Below, piece after piece: positions 1 to 8,134 of a stretch of 64,000 bases of DNA (positions are counted from its first letter, which is position 1; the number at the start of each line of letters is the position of its first letter). The position numbers were made by a program, and so were the translations under genes. The DNA is from Streptomyces zhihengii. GTDB taxonomy: Bacteria; Actinomycetota; Actinomycetes; Streptomycetales; Streptomycetaceae. Below the pieces are notes generated by a model. The model searched no databases and was not told the DNA's origin. It saw nothing but the letters and a program-made list of their open reading frames with translations. Location of the stretch: contig NZ_JAFEJA010000001.1 of the NCBI RefSeq assembly GCF_016919245.1, forward strand, positions 1,860,001 to 1,924,000. The letters are read 5' to 3'.

Positions 1-361
1 TGCCGAGGTCGAAGACGGCCTTCTCGGCCCGGCGGGTGGGGAACCAGACGATCTGATGGGCCCTGCGCCCCGCGATGACCTCCACGGGCGCCCAGTCGGA
101 GGTCTCCCCGGCCTCGTCGAGGGTGCGGCAGTAGAACTGCAGGTCGTGCTGGGCCGGAGTGGGCGCGAAGAAGCGCCAGTTCGGGAAGAGGTTGGAGAAC
201 ACGTCGAGCCGGGCGAGCCTGCTGAACGGCGGCAGCGGATGCTGGGTGCAGAGGGTGCCCACCAGCAGCAGGCCGGCGAGCAGTCGCACGTTGCCGTCCG
301 TGCCGCCGAAGTGACGGGTGAGCAGTCGGCGGGCCGGGGCGGTGGAAACGATGCCGGTCAT
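1..361 (-). CDS. Hypothetical protein, SdpA-like partner of an HTTM protein (partial, runs off left edge)
   Basis: Only the N-terminal ~120 residues are in the window; the C-terminus lies beyond base 1. The ATG (361-359) overlaps the stop of the upstream HTTM/hydrolase gene (ATGA), so the two are translationally coupled. A hydrophobic segment near residues 26-40 is followed by an N-W-x-F-F-A-P-T-P-type motif near residues 62-70. As I recall, that motif occurs in small proteins paired with HTTM membrane proteins, such as SdpA next to SdpB of the Bacillus cannibalism-toxin system. The SdpA-like label is an inference from motif and context, not from alignment. Confidence 0.55.
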   Translation of the reverse strand, partial: MTGIVSTAPARRLLTRHFGGTDGNVRLLAGLLLVGTLCTQHPLPPFSRLARLDVFSNLFPNWRFFAPTPAQHDLQFYCRTLDEAGETSDWAPVEVIAGRRAHQIVWFPTRRAEKAVFDLG

Positions 362-2283
362 CGGGCTCCCTCCTGGCCGGCCGGGGCGGAGGACTGTCCC
401 GCGCCGGCGGACGGCGCGGCCGGGGTGGTGTCGCCGAGGAAGGCCACGAGGCGGCGGACGGCCTCGCCGGCGAGCTGCGGGTCGGTCAGGATGCCGTCGT
501 GGTCGGCGTTCTCGACGACGGTGCTCCGGACGGTCCGGCCGTCCCGGTGCGCGTCGGCGAGGTCCTTGTGCAGGAGCAGGTGGTCGGGGTCGCGGTCGAC
601 CGTGTGCTGGGCGGACAGCACCAGGGCGTGGGCGTCCAGAGGGGGCAGTGGGCCTTCGAAGGAACGGAAGTCCCGCTCCGCGGCCTGCCATTCGCGCAGT
701 GCGGCGGTCCACATGCGATGGTCCGTGTACTCCGCCATCGCCCTGCTCCGCACCGGGGCGGGCAGGTTCCGGATCCAGGCGGGGGTCTGCATGAGGACGC
801 CGAGGCCCGCCCGCAGGCTGACGGACGTGGAGCGGATCAGCTCCTCGACGAGCCGGGCGTTCGCGCCCTGCTGGCTGGACCGTTCGAGCTGCTGGGGATG
901 GGAGCTGTCCACGTAGACGACGGAGTGCACCCGCTCGCCGAGCCGGACGGCCGCCCGTCGGGCGAGCTCGCCGCCGAGGGAGTGTCCGACCAGGGAGACC
1001 TGGCGTCCTTCCGGCACGGCTGCCTCGATCAGGTCGACCAGGTCGTCCACCGACTCGCCCAGGTGGTACGGGGTCGGGGCGTGCCGTCTGCTCGCTCCGT
1101 AGCCGGCGCGGCTGTAGGCCAGCCACTGGCGTCCGTCGGCGTTGAGGGCCCTGGTGTACCAGCTGAAGTGGGCGGGCAGGGCGCCGAGTCCGTGCACGAG
1201 GACGGCGACCGGGCCCTCCCCCTTCGGGCCGACCGTGCCGTCGTGGGCGAGTTCGTTCCCGTGGCGGGTGGTGACCGTGGTGCCGAACGGGTGGTCGGTG
1301 GTCCGCAGCCGGCGGTGGACCGCCACCGCGGTCGCCGCGGTCGCGGCGCCGGCCAGCAGCAGGGCCGCGGCCACCGGCATCCGGTCGTCCCGTCCGGCGG
1401 CGGCGGGATGGCTGCGGGGCGTGCTGGTGTACGCGACCATCGGGTGCATCGAGACGAAGGCCGGGATGAACCTGCCCAGTCCCATGACGGAGCCGTTGGC
1501 GACGTGGAAGGCGGCGGCGCCGGCGATCACCGGGCGGGCCAGCAGACCGCCCTTCAGGTACAGCACCGGGAACAGGCACTCCATCGCCAGCACCCCGTGG
1601 GCCAGGGCCCGTGCGGAGCGGGGGTGGCGGCGGGCCAGCCGCCACGCCTTCTCGTGCCCGTAGGTCCTGGTGCGCAGGACGCCCGTCAGGGCGGAGCCGG
1701 TGCGCCAGTCCTTCCCGAGGAGCTTGATCCAGCCGGACACCACGTACGACAGGTTGGACTGGATCGCCACGTACCACACCAGCGCGTCCTGGGCGGCGGG
1801 CGAGGGAGCGAGCCGGGCCAGGCCGGTCGCGGTCTGCACCAGGTTGGACGCCTGGTCGGAGCCGTCCGTGCCGTAGCGGTGGGTGGGATAGAGCAGGGCG
1901 CCGCTGAGACCGAGGAAGAGGTTGGCCGCTCCGCGGGCCCGGCTGTCACCCGGCAGGAGGAGAGCGGCGCTCGCGGCCACCCGGGCGGCGTGCAGGGCCC
2001 GGCTGGTCCGCTCGTCGGCCACGACGTCGAGCAGCCTCCGCAGGGGCCTGCCGGAGTGGGCGTGCCCGCGCCGGGCGAGTGCCCAGTCGTTCAGTCCGCC
2101 CGACCGCTTCTGGTCCGCGATGGTGAGGTGCTCCAGGCTGGACAGCAGGGAGGTGAGCGCCGCGATCCGTTCGGAGGCGCCGATGGCCTGGCCGCGGGAG
2201 AGGGGCAGGGGGCCGGTGAGGGCCGAGATCACCGTCCGGGCGGTGGGCCCGGAGGCTCTGAGCTTGGCGAGGCGAGCGAGCAT
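358..2283 (-). CDS. HTTM (vitamin K-dependent gamma-carboxylase-like) membrane domain fused to alpha/beta hydrolase
   Basis: This is a 641-residue fusion. I start it at the ATG at 2283 because a good AGGAG lies 7 nt upstream; longer in-frame starts would overlap the neighbouring small gene. The N-terminal ~330 residues contain several hydrophobic helices and resemble HTTM proteins. The C-terminal ~270 residues form an alpha/beta hydrolase with the oxyanion segment VLVHGLG, a nucleophile elbow GHSLGG, and a C-terminal H in ENADHDG. It follows four genes for small hydrophobic peptides and overlaps the small partner downstream. SdpB-type HTTM proteins mature or export peptide toxins; here the fused hydrolase could cleave or acylate a peptide. 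That function is inference. Confidence 0.7.
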   Translation of the reverse strand: MLARLAKLRASGPTARTVISALTGPLPLSRGQAIGASERIAALTSLLSSLEHLTIADQKRSGGLNDWALARRGHAHSGRPLRRLLDVVADERTSRALHAARVAASAALLLPGDSRARGAANLFLGLSGALLYPTHRYGTDGSDQASNLVQTATGLARLAPSPAAQDALVWYVAIQSNLSYVVSGWIKLLGKDWRTGSALTGVLRTRTYGHEKAWRLARRHPRSARALAHGVLAMECLFPVLYLKGGLLARPVIAGAAAFHVANGSVMGLGRFIPAFVSMHPMVAYTSTPRSHPAAAGRDDRMPVAAALLLAGAATAATAVAVHRRLRTTDHPFGTTVTTRHGNELAHDGTVGPKGEGPVAVLVHGLGALPAHFSWYTRALNADGRQWLAYSRAGYGASRRHAPTPYHLGESVDDLVDLIEAAVPEGRQVSLVGHSLGGELARRAAVRLGERVHSVVYVDSSHPQQLERSSQQGANARLVEELIRSTSVSLRAGLGVLMQTPAWIRNLPAPVRSRAMAEYTDHRMWTAALREWQAAERDFRSFEGPLPPLDAHALVLSAQHTVDRDPDHLLLHKDLADAHRDGRTVRSTVVENADHDGILTDPQLAGEAVRRLVAFLGDTTPAAPSAGAGQSSAPAGQEGAR

Positions 2284-2398
2284 GGAAGGTACTCCTGGCG
2301 GACGTCGGGCAGGGCCGGCCGGATGAGGGGCGTCGGCGTACGGACTGCCCGGATGCGGATGCGCTCCGGTGCGGGAGGCCGGTCCCCGGACGTCTGTG

Positions 2399-2617
2399 TC
2401 ACTGCGGGACTTCGACCTCGATGGGGGGCTCCATGGTCCCGCCGTCACGTCCGGCCTGGAACGCGTTCACCAGGGCCACGCCGATGATCACGCCCGCCAC
2501 CACGGCCGGGGTCGTGGCCAGGACGGGGACGCGGGCGGTGACGAACCGCCCCTCGGGGTCGTCGATCCTGATGTCGGTGAGGGCACCGGGCTTCGTCAGG
2601 AAGGAAGTGTCGTTCAT
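2399..2617 (-). CDS. Small hydrophobic peptide A (72 aa), possible toxin or RiPP precursor
   Basis: The ATG at 2617 is preceded by AAGGAG. The 72-residue product has a polar N-terminal half (about 35 residues), a hydrophobic run VVAGVIIGVALV and a C-terminal tail containing MEPP that ends in VPQ. It is the last and longest of four tandem peptides (A-D). All share a polar leader, a Val/Ala/Gly-rich segment and a short acidic tail with Glu-Pro near the end. It lies 115 bp upstream of the HTTM/hydrolase gene on the same strand. I recognise no named family; a precursor role is inferred from the tandem layout. Confidence 0.6.
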   Translation of the reverse strand: MNDTSFLTKPGALTDIRIDDPEGRFVTARVPVLATTPAVVAGVIIGVALVNAFQAGRDGGTMEPPIEVEVPQ

Positions 2618-2660
2618 CTGGTTCTCCTTGTCCGTCTTCCGCTTCGGGTGGGGGCGGCGG

Positions 2661-2855
2661 TCACTGGACGACGGGCTCCTTCTCGCCGATCGCGTCGCAG
2701 AGCGCCACACCGACCGCGACGCCGGCGGCGAAGGCTCCCGCGACGACCACGGGCGTGGCCGCGACGGGGACCGTGCCCATGGCGGTGTGACCGGGGTCCT
2801 GCTCGGTCAGGGGGCTTGCTGTGGCCGGGACGGCCTGGAAGACGGCAGCGTGCAT
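2661..2855 (-). CDS. Small hydrophobic peptide B (64 aa), paralogue of the tandem peptide set
   Basis: The ATG at 2855 has a strong AGGAGG 5-6 nt upstream, which decides the start. The 64-residue product has an N-terminal polar part (EQDPGHT), a hydrophobic run AATPVVVAGAFAAGVAVGV and the tail GEKEPVVQ. The EQDPGHT stretch resembles SEHDAGHPGP in peptide C, and the AATPVVVAG stretch resembles peptide A. The peptides are therefore diverged paralogues, not chance frames. Function unknown. Confidence 0.6.
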   Translation of the reverse strand: MHAAVFQAVPATASPLTEQDPGHTAMGTVPVAATPVVVAGAFAAGVAVGVALCDAIGEKEPVVQ

Positions 2856-2908
2856 GGACTTCCTCCTGGGGGGTGTGAAAGGGGGTGGGGCGATGTCGCG
2901 GGGGCCGT

Positions 2909-3097
2909 TCAGAGCCACGGCTCCTGGGTGCCGCCGTCGCCGATCGCCGGACCGATGACGGCCTGCGGGACGACGACCACCGAGGCGATCGGGCCCGTGG
3001 CCGGTCCGGGGTGCCCGGCGTCGTGCTCGGACAGGGCGCCCGTCGTGGCCGGGGTGGCGGGGCAGGCGGAGGCCGCCGCCCGGCGGGTGCCGGTCAC
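2909..3097 (-). CDS. Small peptide C (62 aa), translationally coupled to peptide D
   Basis: The GTG start (3097-3095) overlaps the stop of peptide D in a GTGA arrangement. The 62-residue product contains SEHDAGHPGP, a short hydrophobic run ASVVVVPQAVIG and the tail DGGTQEPWL. It is the least hydrophobic of the set but keeps the Glu-Pro near the C-terminus. Same operon as peptides A, B and D and the HTTM/hydrolase gene. Function unknown; this is the weakest coding call of the four. Confidence 0.5.
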   Translation of the reverse strand: MTGTRRAAASACPATPATTGALSEHDAGHPGPATGPIASVVVVPQAVIGPAIGDGGTQEPWL

Positions 3098-3282
3098 TGG
3101 AGCTGGGGTTCGGTGGTCTCGCCGATGATCGCCCCGGCCGCGTAGGCGATGACCACGGCGGCGGCGACCGTCGCGATGACCTGGGTGGCGGCGATCGGCG
3201 CCGCGCCGCCGAAGGTCTGCCCCTCGGTTCTCTCGTCGAGCGGGCCGACGGCGGCCCAGCCCGGTGTTCCGACCTGTTGCAC
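3094..3282 (-). CDS. Small hydrophobic peptide D (62 aa), first gene of the peptide/HTTM operon
   Basis: I call the start at the GTG (3282-3280), 4 nt after a GAGGAGGGA ribosome-binding site. The reading frame extends further upstream but without such a site. The 62-residue product has a polar N-terminus (LDERTEGQTFGG), a hydrophobic segment with alternating Ala, Val and Ile, and the tail GETTEPQLQ. It heads the minus-strand operon, so the operon promoter should lie between 3283 and about 3600. Function unknown. Confidence 0.55.
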   Translation of the reverse strand: MQQVGTPGWAAVGPLDERTEGQTFGGAAPIAATQVIATVAAAVVIAYAAGAIIGETTEPQLQ

Positions 3283-3628
3283 GTTCCCTCCTCTGTCAGC
3301 CTGGACGGCACCCGGAGACTGCCGCCGCAGGTCGGTACGGCAGCGCGGCCCACCGGACCCCGGGGGGCCCGGCCGGAACGCTGGCGTCTGTGGCGTCAAC
3401 GATGGCCGGGCCACCGGCCCGGGGGAAGGCCGTCGGCTGGCACGAGGCTGCACGGCGGCCCGCAGGATGGTGCAGGCGCGGCACCGCCGGCGCCGGCGCG
3501 GTTCGGGTGGCACGGAAAGGTTTCTGACGGAGCGTCGGGGAACCGATTCGCTCCGGCCCGCGTGTGGGAGTGAGAGTCGGCTGTCGTCACAGCCGTCCCA
3601 GTGTTCACACAGATGGAACGGGGAATTT
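3283..3628. other. Divergent intergenic region without a convincing gene
   Basis: About 345 bp separate peptide D (minus) from the secreted-protein gene (plus). The region is GC-rich and must carry both promoters. I see no clear -35/-10 pair, RNA gene or repeat. The overlapping long frames here lack ribosome-binding sites and are not called. Confidence 0.5.
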
Positions 3629-4453
3629 GTGCGTATCACCGCAATGGCACGACGGGTCGCGAAACCCTTGACGGCCCTCGCCGCCGCCGCCGCTCTCGCC
3701 GGCACCGGCATCCTCGCCGGGGCGTCCAGCGCCTCGGCCGCCACCACCTGGCAGGCCATGGACTCGGTCTGCAAGACGTACACCGCCCTCGACGGCGTCA
3801 CGTCCAAGGGCAAGATCTGCGCCGAGGTGCAGAAGCGCGTCACCGACACCGGCTCGGTCACGGGATACCGGGGCAGGGTGGTCCTCACCCCCGCAGGCGG
3901 TTCCGGGATGAAGCCGACCACCTACCACTGGAACACCGGCGCGGGCCTCTCCCAGGTCTGCACGGGCGGCTGCGCGACGCAGACCGCCGCGTGGACCTCC
4001 GCCTGGTCGCCGGTCCACACGGCCGGCTCCGGACCGTACAAGGTGCAGGGCGAGTTCGAGGACGGCTCGCTGTGGGACCTCGCCGCGTCCTGGAGCGCCT
4101 GGCAGACGGCGGCCGAGAAGTGCCGCACCTACACGGCCGGTGTGGCCTGTGTGCGCTACGAGGTGCGCAGCTACCGCGGCACCCTCCAGGAGCGCAGCCG
4201 CTTCACCTACGTGCCCTCCAAGGGCGGTTACATCGTCCCGCGGACGGTCGGCGTCGGATCCGTCATCGACGGCAGCACCACGGGTGTGACCAGCGTGCTC
4301 TGCCCGCCGTGCACCAAGCAGACGGCGTCCTACTCCAAGACGGTGAGCCGGGACACGCCCAACCCCGGCAGCGTCAACGAGTACCACGCCACCGCCGTGT
4401 TCGATCAGCCCAACGGTACGACGACGACCCTGAAGGCGGCGATCACCGGCTGA
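3629..4453 (+). CDS. Secreted hypothetical protein with Sec signal peptide
   Basis: The GTG start at 3629 follows a GGGGAA; an ATG at 3644 (MARRVAKPL) is the alternative. The N-terminus is a clear signal peptide: basic n-region, Ala/Leu-rich core (TALAAAAALAGTGILAGA) and a cleavage-like ASSASA. The ~240-residue mature part is rich in Thr, Ser, Tyr and paired Cys, including CTGGC and CPPC, which could form disulfides. I do not recognise a family. It is monocistronic, diverges from the peptide operon and is followed by a hairpin terminator. Confidence 0.75.
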   Translation: MRITAMARRVAKPLTALAAAAALAGTGILAGASSASAATTWQAMDSVCKTYTALDGVTSKGKICAEVQKRVTDTGSVTGYRGRVVLTPAGGSGMKPTTYHWNTGAGLSQVCTGGCATQTAAWTSAWSPVHTAGSGPYKVQGEFEDGSLWDLAASWSAWQTAAEKCRTYTAGVACVRYEVRSYRGTLQERSRFTYVPSKGGYIVPRTVGVGSVIDGSTTGVTSVLCPPCTKQTASYSKTVSRDTPNPGSVNEYHATAVFDQPNGTTTTLKAAITG

Positions 4454-4478
4454 CGCCGGCCCGACCGCCCACCACGAG

Positions 4479-4522
4479 GGCCCGGCCCGCGGACGCAGCA
4501 ACAGCGCCCCGCGGGCCGGGCC
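4479..4522 (+). terminator. Hairpin terminator after secreted-protein gene
   Basis: A perfect 14-bp inverted repeat (GGCCCGGCCCGCGG and its complement) surrounds a 16-nt loop, 25 bp past the stop. There is no T-tract, as is usual in Streptomyces. Confidence 0.6.
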
Positions 4523-4622
4523 TTCGCCCCTCCCCCGCGCAACGGGGCGCGGACGGGGGCCGATCGCGGGTGGGACACACTGAGGCAGCCCTGATCACAC
4601 GAGCACACCGGGAGCACACCCC

Positions 4623-5306
4623 TTGAGCAGCAACACAGTGACCCTGCACTCCGGGCTGAAGCGGACCAGAGGCCCGGACGCGACGAAGGTGACCGAGATG
4701 GTCAGCTTCTCCGACACCTCGGGGCCGGCGCCGTCGGCCGTGTACGTGGAGCGCGAACTCCCGCAGGGAGGAGTGCCCGCGTACCTCGCGGCCCGGCGCG
4801 GCGGGGCCCGTTCCTTCGCCCTGTGGACCGACGAGTGGCGCCGGGAGCGGGTGGCCACCGTGGTGACCCTGTCGGCCGCGGGCGGCGTGTCGACATACCA
4901 GGTACTCGGCGCGTACGGCGAGGTCGTCGGCACCATCACCCGTGAGAAGGCGCTCCGCGGCAAGGGCCTGCGCACCCGCTGGACGGTGCACCCGGCCGGC
5001 GCCTCGAAAGCCGTCGGCTACAAGGGCAGGATCGTCTGGTGGTGGCTGTGGTGGCCCCTGCTGCCCTTCATGCTGATACTCCTCCTGGCCACCGTCCTCG
5101 ACAGCGTCCCGGGCAACGAGGGGGGCATGGCACGCGCACCCCGGCGCATCCGGTGGCGTGCCGAAGGGCAGGTCCCGCTGGAGTTCCGCTCCCGGGGCAA
5201 CAAGCTGCACCTCCACTCCCCCGGTGTGGACTGGCGGCTCGGGGCCGCGCTGATCTCCCTTCTGCGCAGCTTCCACGCCGACGCGTGGGACGCGTCACCG
5301 GTCTGA
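4623..5306 (+). CDS. Hypothetical protein with one central membrane segment
   Basis: The 227-residue protein begins at a TTG (4623); a GTG at 4638 is the alternative and neither has a strong ribosome-binding site. The N-terminal ~135 residues are polar and beta-rich. A strong Trp-rich membrane helix (VWWWLWWPLLPFMLILLL) spans roughly residues 140-160, followed by a cytosol-like C-terminal domain. The layout resembles a scramblase-like or membrane-anchored fold, but I cannot assign a family. It converges on the HAD phosphatase gene. Confidence 0.6.
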   Translation: MSSNTVTLHSGLKRTRGPDATKVTEMVSFSDTSGPAPSAVYVERELPQGGVPAYLAARRGGARSFALWTDEWRRERVATVVTLSAAGGVSTYQVLGAYGEVVGTITREKALRGKGLRTRWTVHPAGASKAVGYKGRIVWWWLWWPLLPFMLILLLATVLDSVPGNEGGMARAPRRIRWRAEGQVPLEFRSRGNKLHLHSPGVDWRLGAALISLLRSFHADAWDASPV

Positions 5307-5511
5307 CCGAAGACGCCGTGCGGCCGCCCTCCGCGGTGGCGGCGACCGCCCCGGGACCCCTGCCCCCGGGGCGGCGCCCGGCCCGTGCGGCGGGGCGGCC
5401 GGCCGGGCGCGCCGACGGGCAGGTCCCGTCGGCGTCCCCGTCGGCGTCCCCGTCGCGGGCGACCAAGCCGCTCCGCCCACCGCGCGGGCGGCGGCGGTGT
5501 GCCGGACGGAC

Positions 5512-6201
5512 TCAGACCATGGCAGCCGGGTACAGGGGTGTGTGCACCCCGTCGGGGAGCACCAGCGTGGGGTGCCCGACCATGTGCAGCATGGGCAGAT
5601 CGGAGGAGTGGTCACCGTAGGCGTGACAGTCCCCGGCGCCGATCCCCGGATGGAGTTCCAGCAGTTCGCTCACGAGGACGCACTTGCCCTCACCGATGGC
5701 GGGACGGCCCAGCAGCCGACCGGTCAGCAGGCGGCCGCACCGCTCCAGTCTGGCCCCGAGCACGTACTGGGCCCCGACCGCCCGCGCGACGTGCGGGATC
5801 AGCGAGGGGAACGATCCGGACACCAGTGCCACGGCCGCCCCGGCGGCCCGGTGCCGGCGCAGGGCGTCGACCGTCTCGGTGATCCAGAAGTCGGCGGCCG
5901 CGCTGCGCCGCTCGTACCACCGGGCGGCCTGTTCCTCGACCTCGTCGACCGGAGTGCCCCGCCACGCCCGGTGGTACTCCCGGTTGGCCTCCTCCCGCGA
6001 CATGCCCCGGGTCATCCGCGCGTAGAGGTCCACGAGGAACTCGTCGGTGGCGCTCTCGCCCTCCGGCCCGTCCCGTAACCCGTTCCAGTGACGGAGGAAC
6101 TCCACCCCGCTCCTGCAACGGATGAGAGTGTCGTCGATGTCGCAGAACACCAGGTAGGCGGGCGCGGTGTCGTCCTGCGGGGACATTCGTACGATGGTCA
6201 T
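5512..6201 (-). CDS. HAD-superfamily (SerB-like, IB subclass) phosphatase
   Basis: The 229-residue product carries all four HAD motifs: nucleophile FCDIDDTLI (Asp21), motif II LVSGSFPSLI, the Lys in GEGKCVLV and motif III GDHSSDLPML. The subclass includes phosphoserine phosphatase and related small-molecule phosphatases. Its ATG overlaps the stop of the upstream ACAD-fold gene (ATGA at 6198-6201), so the two are co-translated. Given the serine-dependent pathway downstream it could supply serine, but the substrate cannot be read from sequence. Confidence 0.75.
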   Translation of the reverse strand: MTIVRMSPQDDTAPAYLVFCDIDDTLIRCRSGVEFLRHWNGLRDGPEGESATDEFLVDLYARMTRGMSREEANREYHRAWRGTPVDEVEEQAARWYERRSAAADFWITETVDALRRHRAAGAAVALVSGSFPSLIPHVARAVGAQYVLGARLERCGRLLTGRLLGRPAIGEGKCVLVSELLELHPGIGAGDCHAYGDHSSDLPMLHMVGHPTLVLPDGVHTPLYPAAMV

Positions 6202-7403
6202 GACGCGGATACCTCCGTCAGCGTGGTGAGCGGTACAGCGGACATGGAGTCGTGGTCGCCGAGCGCGGAGAAGACGAACGCGGCGTAGGCCATCGCCGCC
6301 GCCTCCCTGCGGAGCATCTGGTGGGCGGCGACCGTGTGGACGTCCCGCCAGCCGCGTTCGATCGGACCGGGCCGGCAGCCGGCACTCATGCCCGCGGTCC
6401 GGAAGAGGCGTTCGACGCCCTGCAGGAGCAGATCGACGGCGGCGGCTGATCGGCGGCGGTTCCTGAGCACGTCGCCCTCGTCGCGTACGCCCGTGTCGGC
6501 GGCTCTGGCCGTGGCGAGGAGGAGGAGTTCCGCGGCCTCGATGTCGTCGGCCGAACGGGCCAGGGCGTGGTGCAGGCGGCTGCCGTCGTTCTGCGGGAGT
6601 TCCCGGGCCTGGGCACGGGCCGCCCAGACCGACCAGGCGGCCAGCACGCCGCGGGCCGCGCCGAGTGCCGGAGCGCAGAAGAGGAGGCCGCCGGCGAGGT
6701 GGGCGGGGACGGTGTGGCACCGGGAGCGTCCCGGTCCGGGCGTCCCCGCCAGCAGATCCGCCATGGAGAAGCTGCGGTGGTCCGGCACGAAGGCGCCCTC
6801 CAGCACCGCGGTGTGGCTGCCGGTGCCGCGCATCCCGCTGCTGTTCCAGGAGTCCCGCACATGGAAGTCGCCCTTCGGCACCGCGAACATGCGCGGCCCC
6901 GCCGCGCCGGGCTCGGGTGCGCACAGCAGGAGCCAGTCCGCGAAGTCCACCCCGCTGACGCACTCCCACTCGCCGCTCAACCGCCGGCCTCCCGGCAGCC
7001 GGCGCGCCCGGCCGGACGGCCTGACCGAGGCGCAGATCCGGACGTCCGGGCCGTCGGCCCACAGTTCCCGCTGGCCCGCGGGCGGCAGGTAGGCCGCGAA
7101 CCTGCTGTGGGCGGCCCACAGGACCGCGCACCATGCCGACGAGGCGCATCCCTCCCCCACGGCCGCGGCCGCCGTGAGCAGGCTCTCGAACGTCCCCTCC
7201 GGACCACCCCAGGCACGGGGCACGAAGTGGCGTGCGAAGCCGGCACGGGTGAGGAGCGTGACGGTCTCGTCCCCGAGCCTGCGGGCGTCGTCGGCGACCG
7301 CGGCCTGGGTGGCCGCACTCTCGACCGCGGCCAGGACGGGCGCGGAGAGCACAGGGCCCAGGTCGTCGGCCCGTTCCTCAGCCGGATTGTGACGTTGAAT
7401 CAT
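6198..7403 (-). CDS. Acyl-CoA dehydrogenase-fold flavin-dependent monooxygenase/hydroxylase
   Basis: The 401-residue protein has the ACAD architecture: an N-terminal helical part, a middle beta domain containing WECVSGVDFADW and a C-terminal helical bundle. It resembles class D flavin hydroxylases (HsaA and antibiotic hydroxylases) more than true acyl-CoA dehydrogenases. Such enzymes use reduced FMN or FAD from a partner reductase; the flavin reductase at 32.0 kb could serve. It is divergent from the TetR gene at 7498 and shares an operator region with it. The substrate is unknown; it could be a tailoring or N-oxidising enzyme. Confidence 0.7.
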   Translation of the reverse strand: MIQRHNPAEERADDLGPVLSAPVLAAVESAATQAAVADDARRLGDETVTLLTRAGFARHFVPRAWGGPEGTFESLLTAAAAVGEGCASSAWCAVLWAAHSRFAAYLPPAGQRELWADGPDVRICASVRPSGRARRLPGGRRLSGEWECVSGVDFADWLLLCAPEPGAAGPRMFAVPKGDFHVRDSWNSSGMRGTGSHTAVLEGAFVPDHRSFSMADLLAGTPGPGRSRCHTVPAHLAGGLLFCAPALGAARGVLAAWSVWAARAQARELPQNDGSRLHHALARSADDIEAAELLLLATARAADTGVRDEGDVLRNRRRSAAAVDLLLQGVERLFRTAGMSAGCRPGPIERGWRDVHTVAAHQMLRREAAAMAYAAFVFSALGDHDSMSAVPLTTLTEVSAS

Positions 7404-7431
7404 CTGGCGGGCACCTCAATCGATGAATAGA

Positions 7432-7449
7432 ATTCGTTCACGAACGTAT
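7432..7449. promoter_or_regulatory. Palindrome between ACAD-fold gene and TetR regulator
   Basis: CGTTC-AC-GAACG with flanking AT/AT matches gives an 18-bp imperfect palindrome in the divergent promoter region. It is a candidate operator for the adjacent TetR protein. Confidence 0.5.
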
Positions 7450-7497
7450 CTTTTGCACTTCGGTTCCGTTACGGAGCCGGCACAGAAGGGGAGCGTC

Positions 7498-8109
7498 ATG
7501 CCCAAACAGGCACGTGCCCTGCGGACCTACGACCGCGTCCTCGACGCGGCCGCCTACGAGTTCGCGCGGTACGGCTACGCGAACGCGAACCTGCAGAACA
7601 TGGCCGACCGCGTCAGGCTGACGAAGGGCGCGCTGTACGGCCACTTCGCGACCAAGGAGGACCTGGCCGTAGCACTGGACAACCACTTGTCCGACGCGCT
7701 GGGCGAACTCCTCGCCGAAGCAAGGGTCCTGTCGTGTCCGGCACCGAGCCGCCTGCGGTCACTGGTCACCGGCCTCGGCCGGCTCTTCGGTACGGATGAA
7801 CGGGCCCTCGCCGCGCTGCGCCTGTCCGCCGAGACCGCCCGCTCCGCCGGCAGGCCGATACCCCTGCTGGCGGAAGCGCACGGTCTCGTCCTGCGTCTGG
7901 TGCGCGAGACTCAGAAAGCGGGCCACTGGAACGCCTCGGTCCCCACCGTCCCCCTGGCCGACCTCATCATGGCGGCGCTCCTGGGGACGTTCCTGACGGA
8001 GACCGGCCCCGACTCCGACCACGGGCGGGCGGGCACCGAGGGGGCCGATTCCATCGACGCGATGTGGGAGGCCCTGTCCCGGGCCCTCGACGACACCCCC
8101 GCGCACTGA
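7498..8109 (+). CDS. TetR-family regulator, gamma-butyrolactone-receptor-like
   Basis: The 203-residue protein starts at the ATG at 7498 behind AAGGGGAG. The N-terminal HTH (ARALRTYDRVLDAAAYEFARY ... LTKGALYGHFATKEDL) matches the ArpA/ScbR-type receptor pattern. The C-terminal ligand domain is more divergent, suggesting a pseudo-receptor. It is convergent with the AfsA-like gene and divergent from the ACAD-fold oxygenase. With the TetR at 9391 it brackets the AfsA-like gene. It probably represses its own promoter and the oxygenase promoter through the palindrome at 7432-7449. Confidence 0.8.
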   Translation: MPKQARALRTYDRVLDAAAYEFARYGYANANLQNMADRVRLTKGALYGHFATKEDLAVALDNHLSDALGELLAEARVLSCPAPSRLRSLVTGLGRLFGTDERALAALRLSAETARSAGRPIPLLAEAHGLVLRLVRETQKAGHWNASVPTVPLADLIMAALLGTFLTETGPDSDHGRAGTEGADSIDAMWEALSRALDDTPAH

Positions 8110-8134
8110 GCCGGGCGGCCGGGCCTGCGGCGGA

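Noticed and set aside
499..2487. 662-codon plus-strand frame opposite the HTTM-hydrolase gene
   Set aside because: Low-complexity Gly/Val/Arg composition without a start signal; the minus strand encodes recognisable domains.
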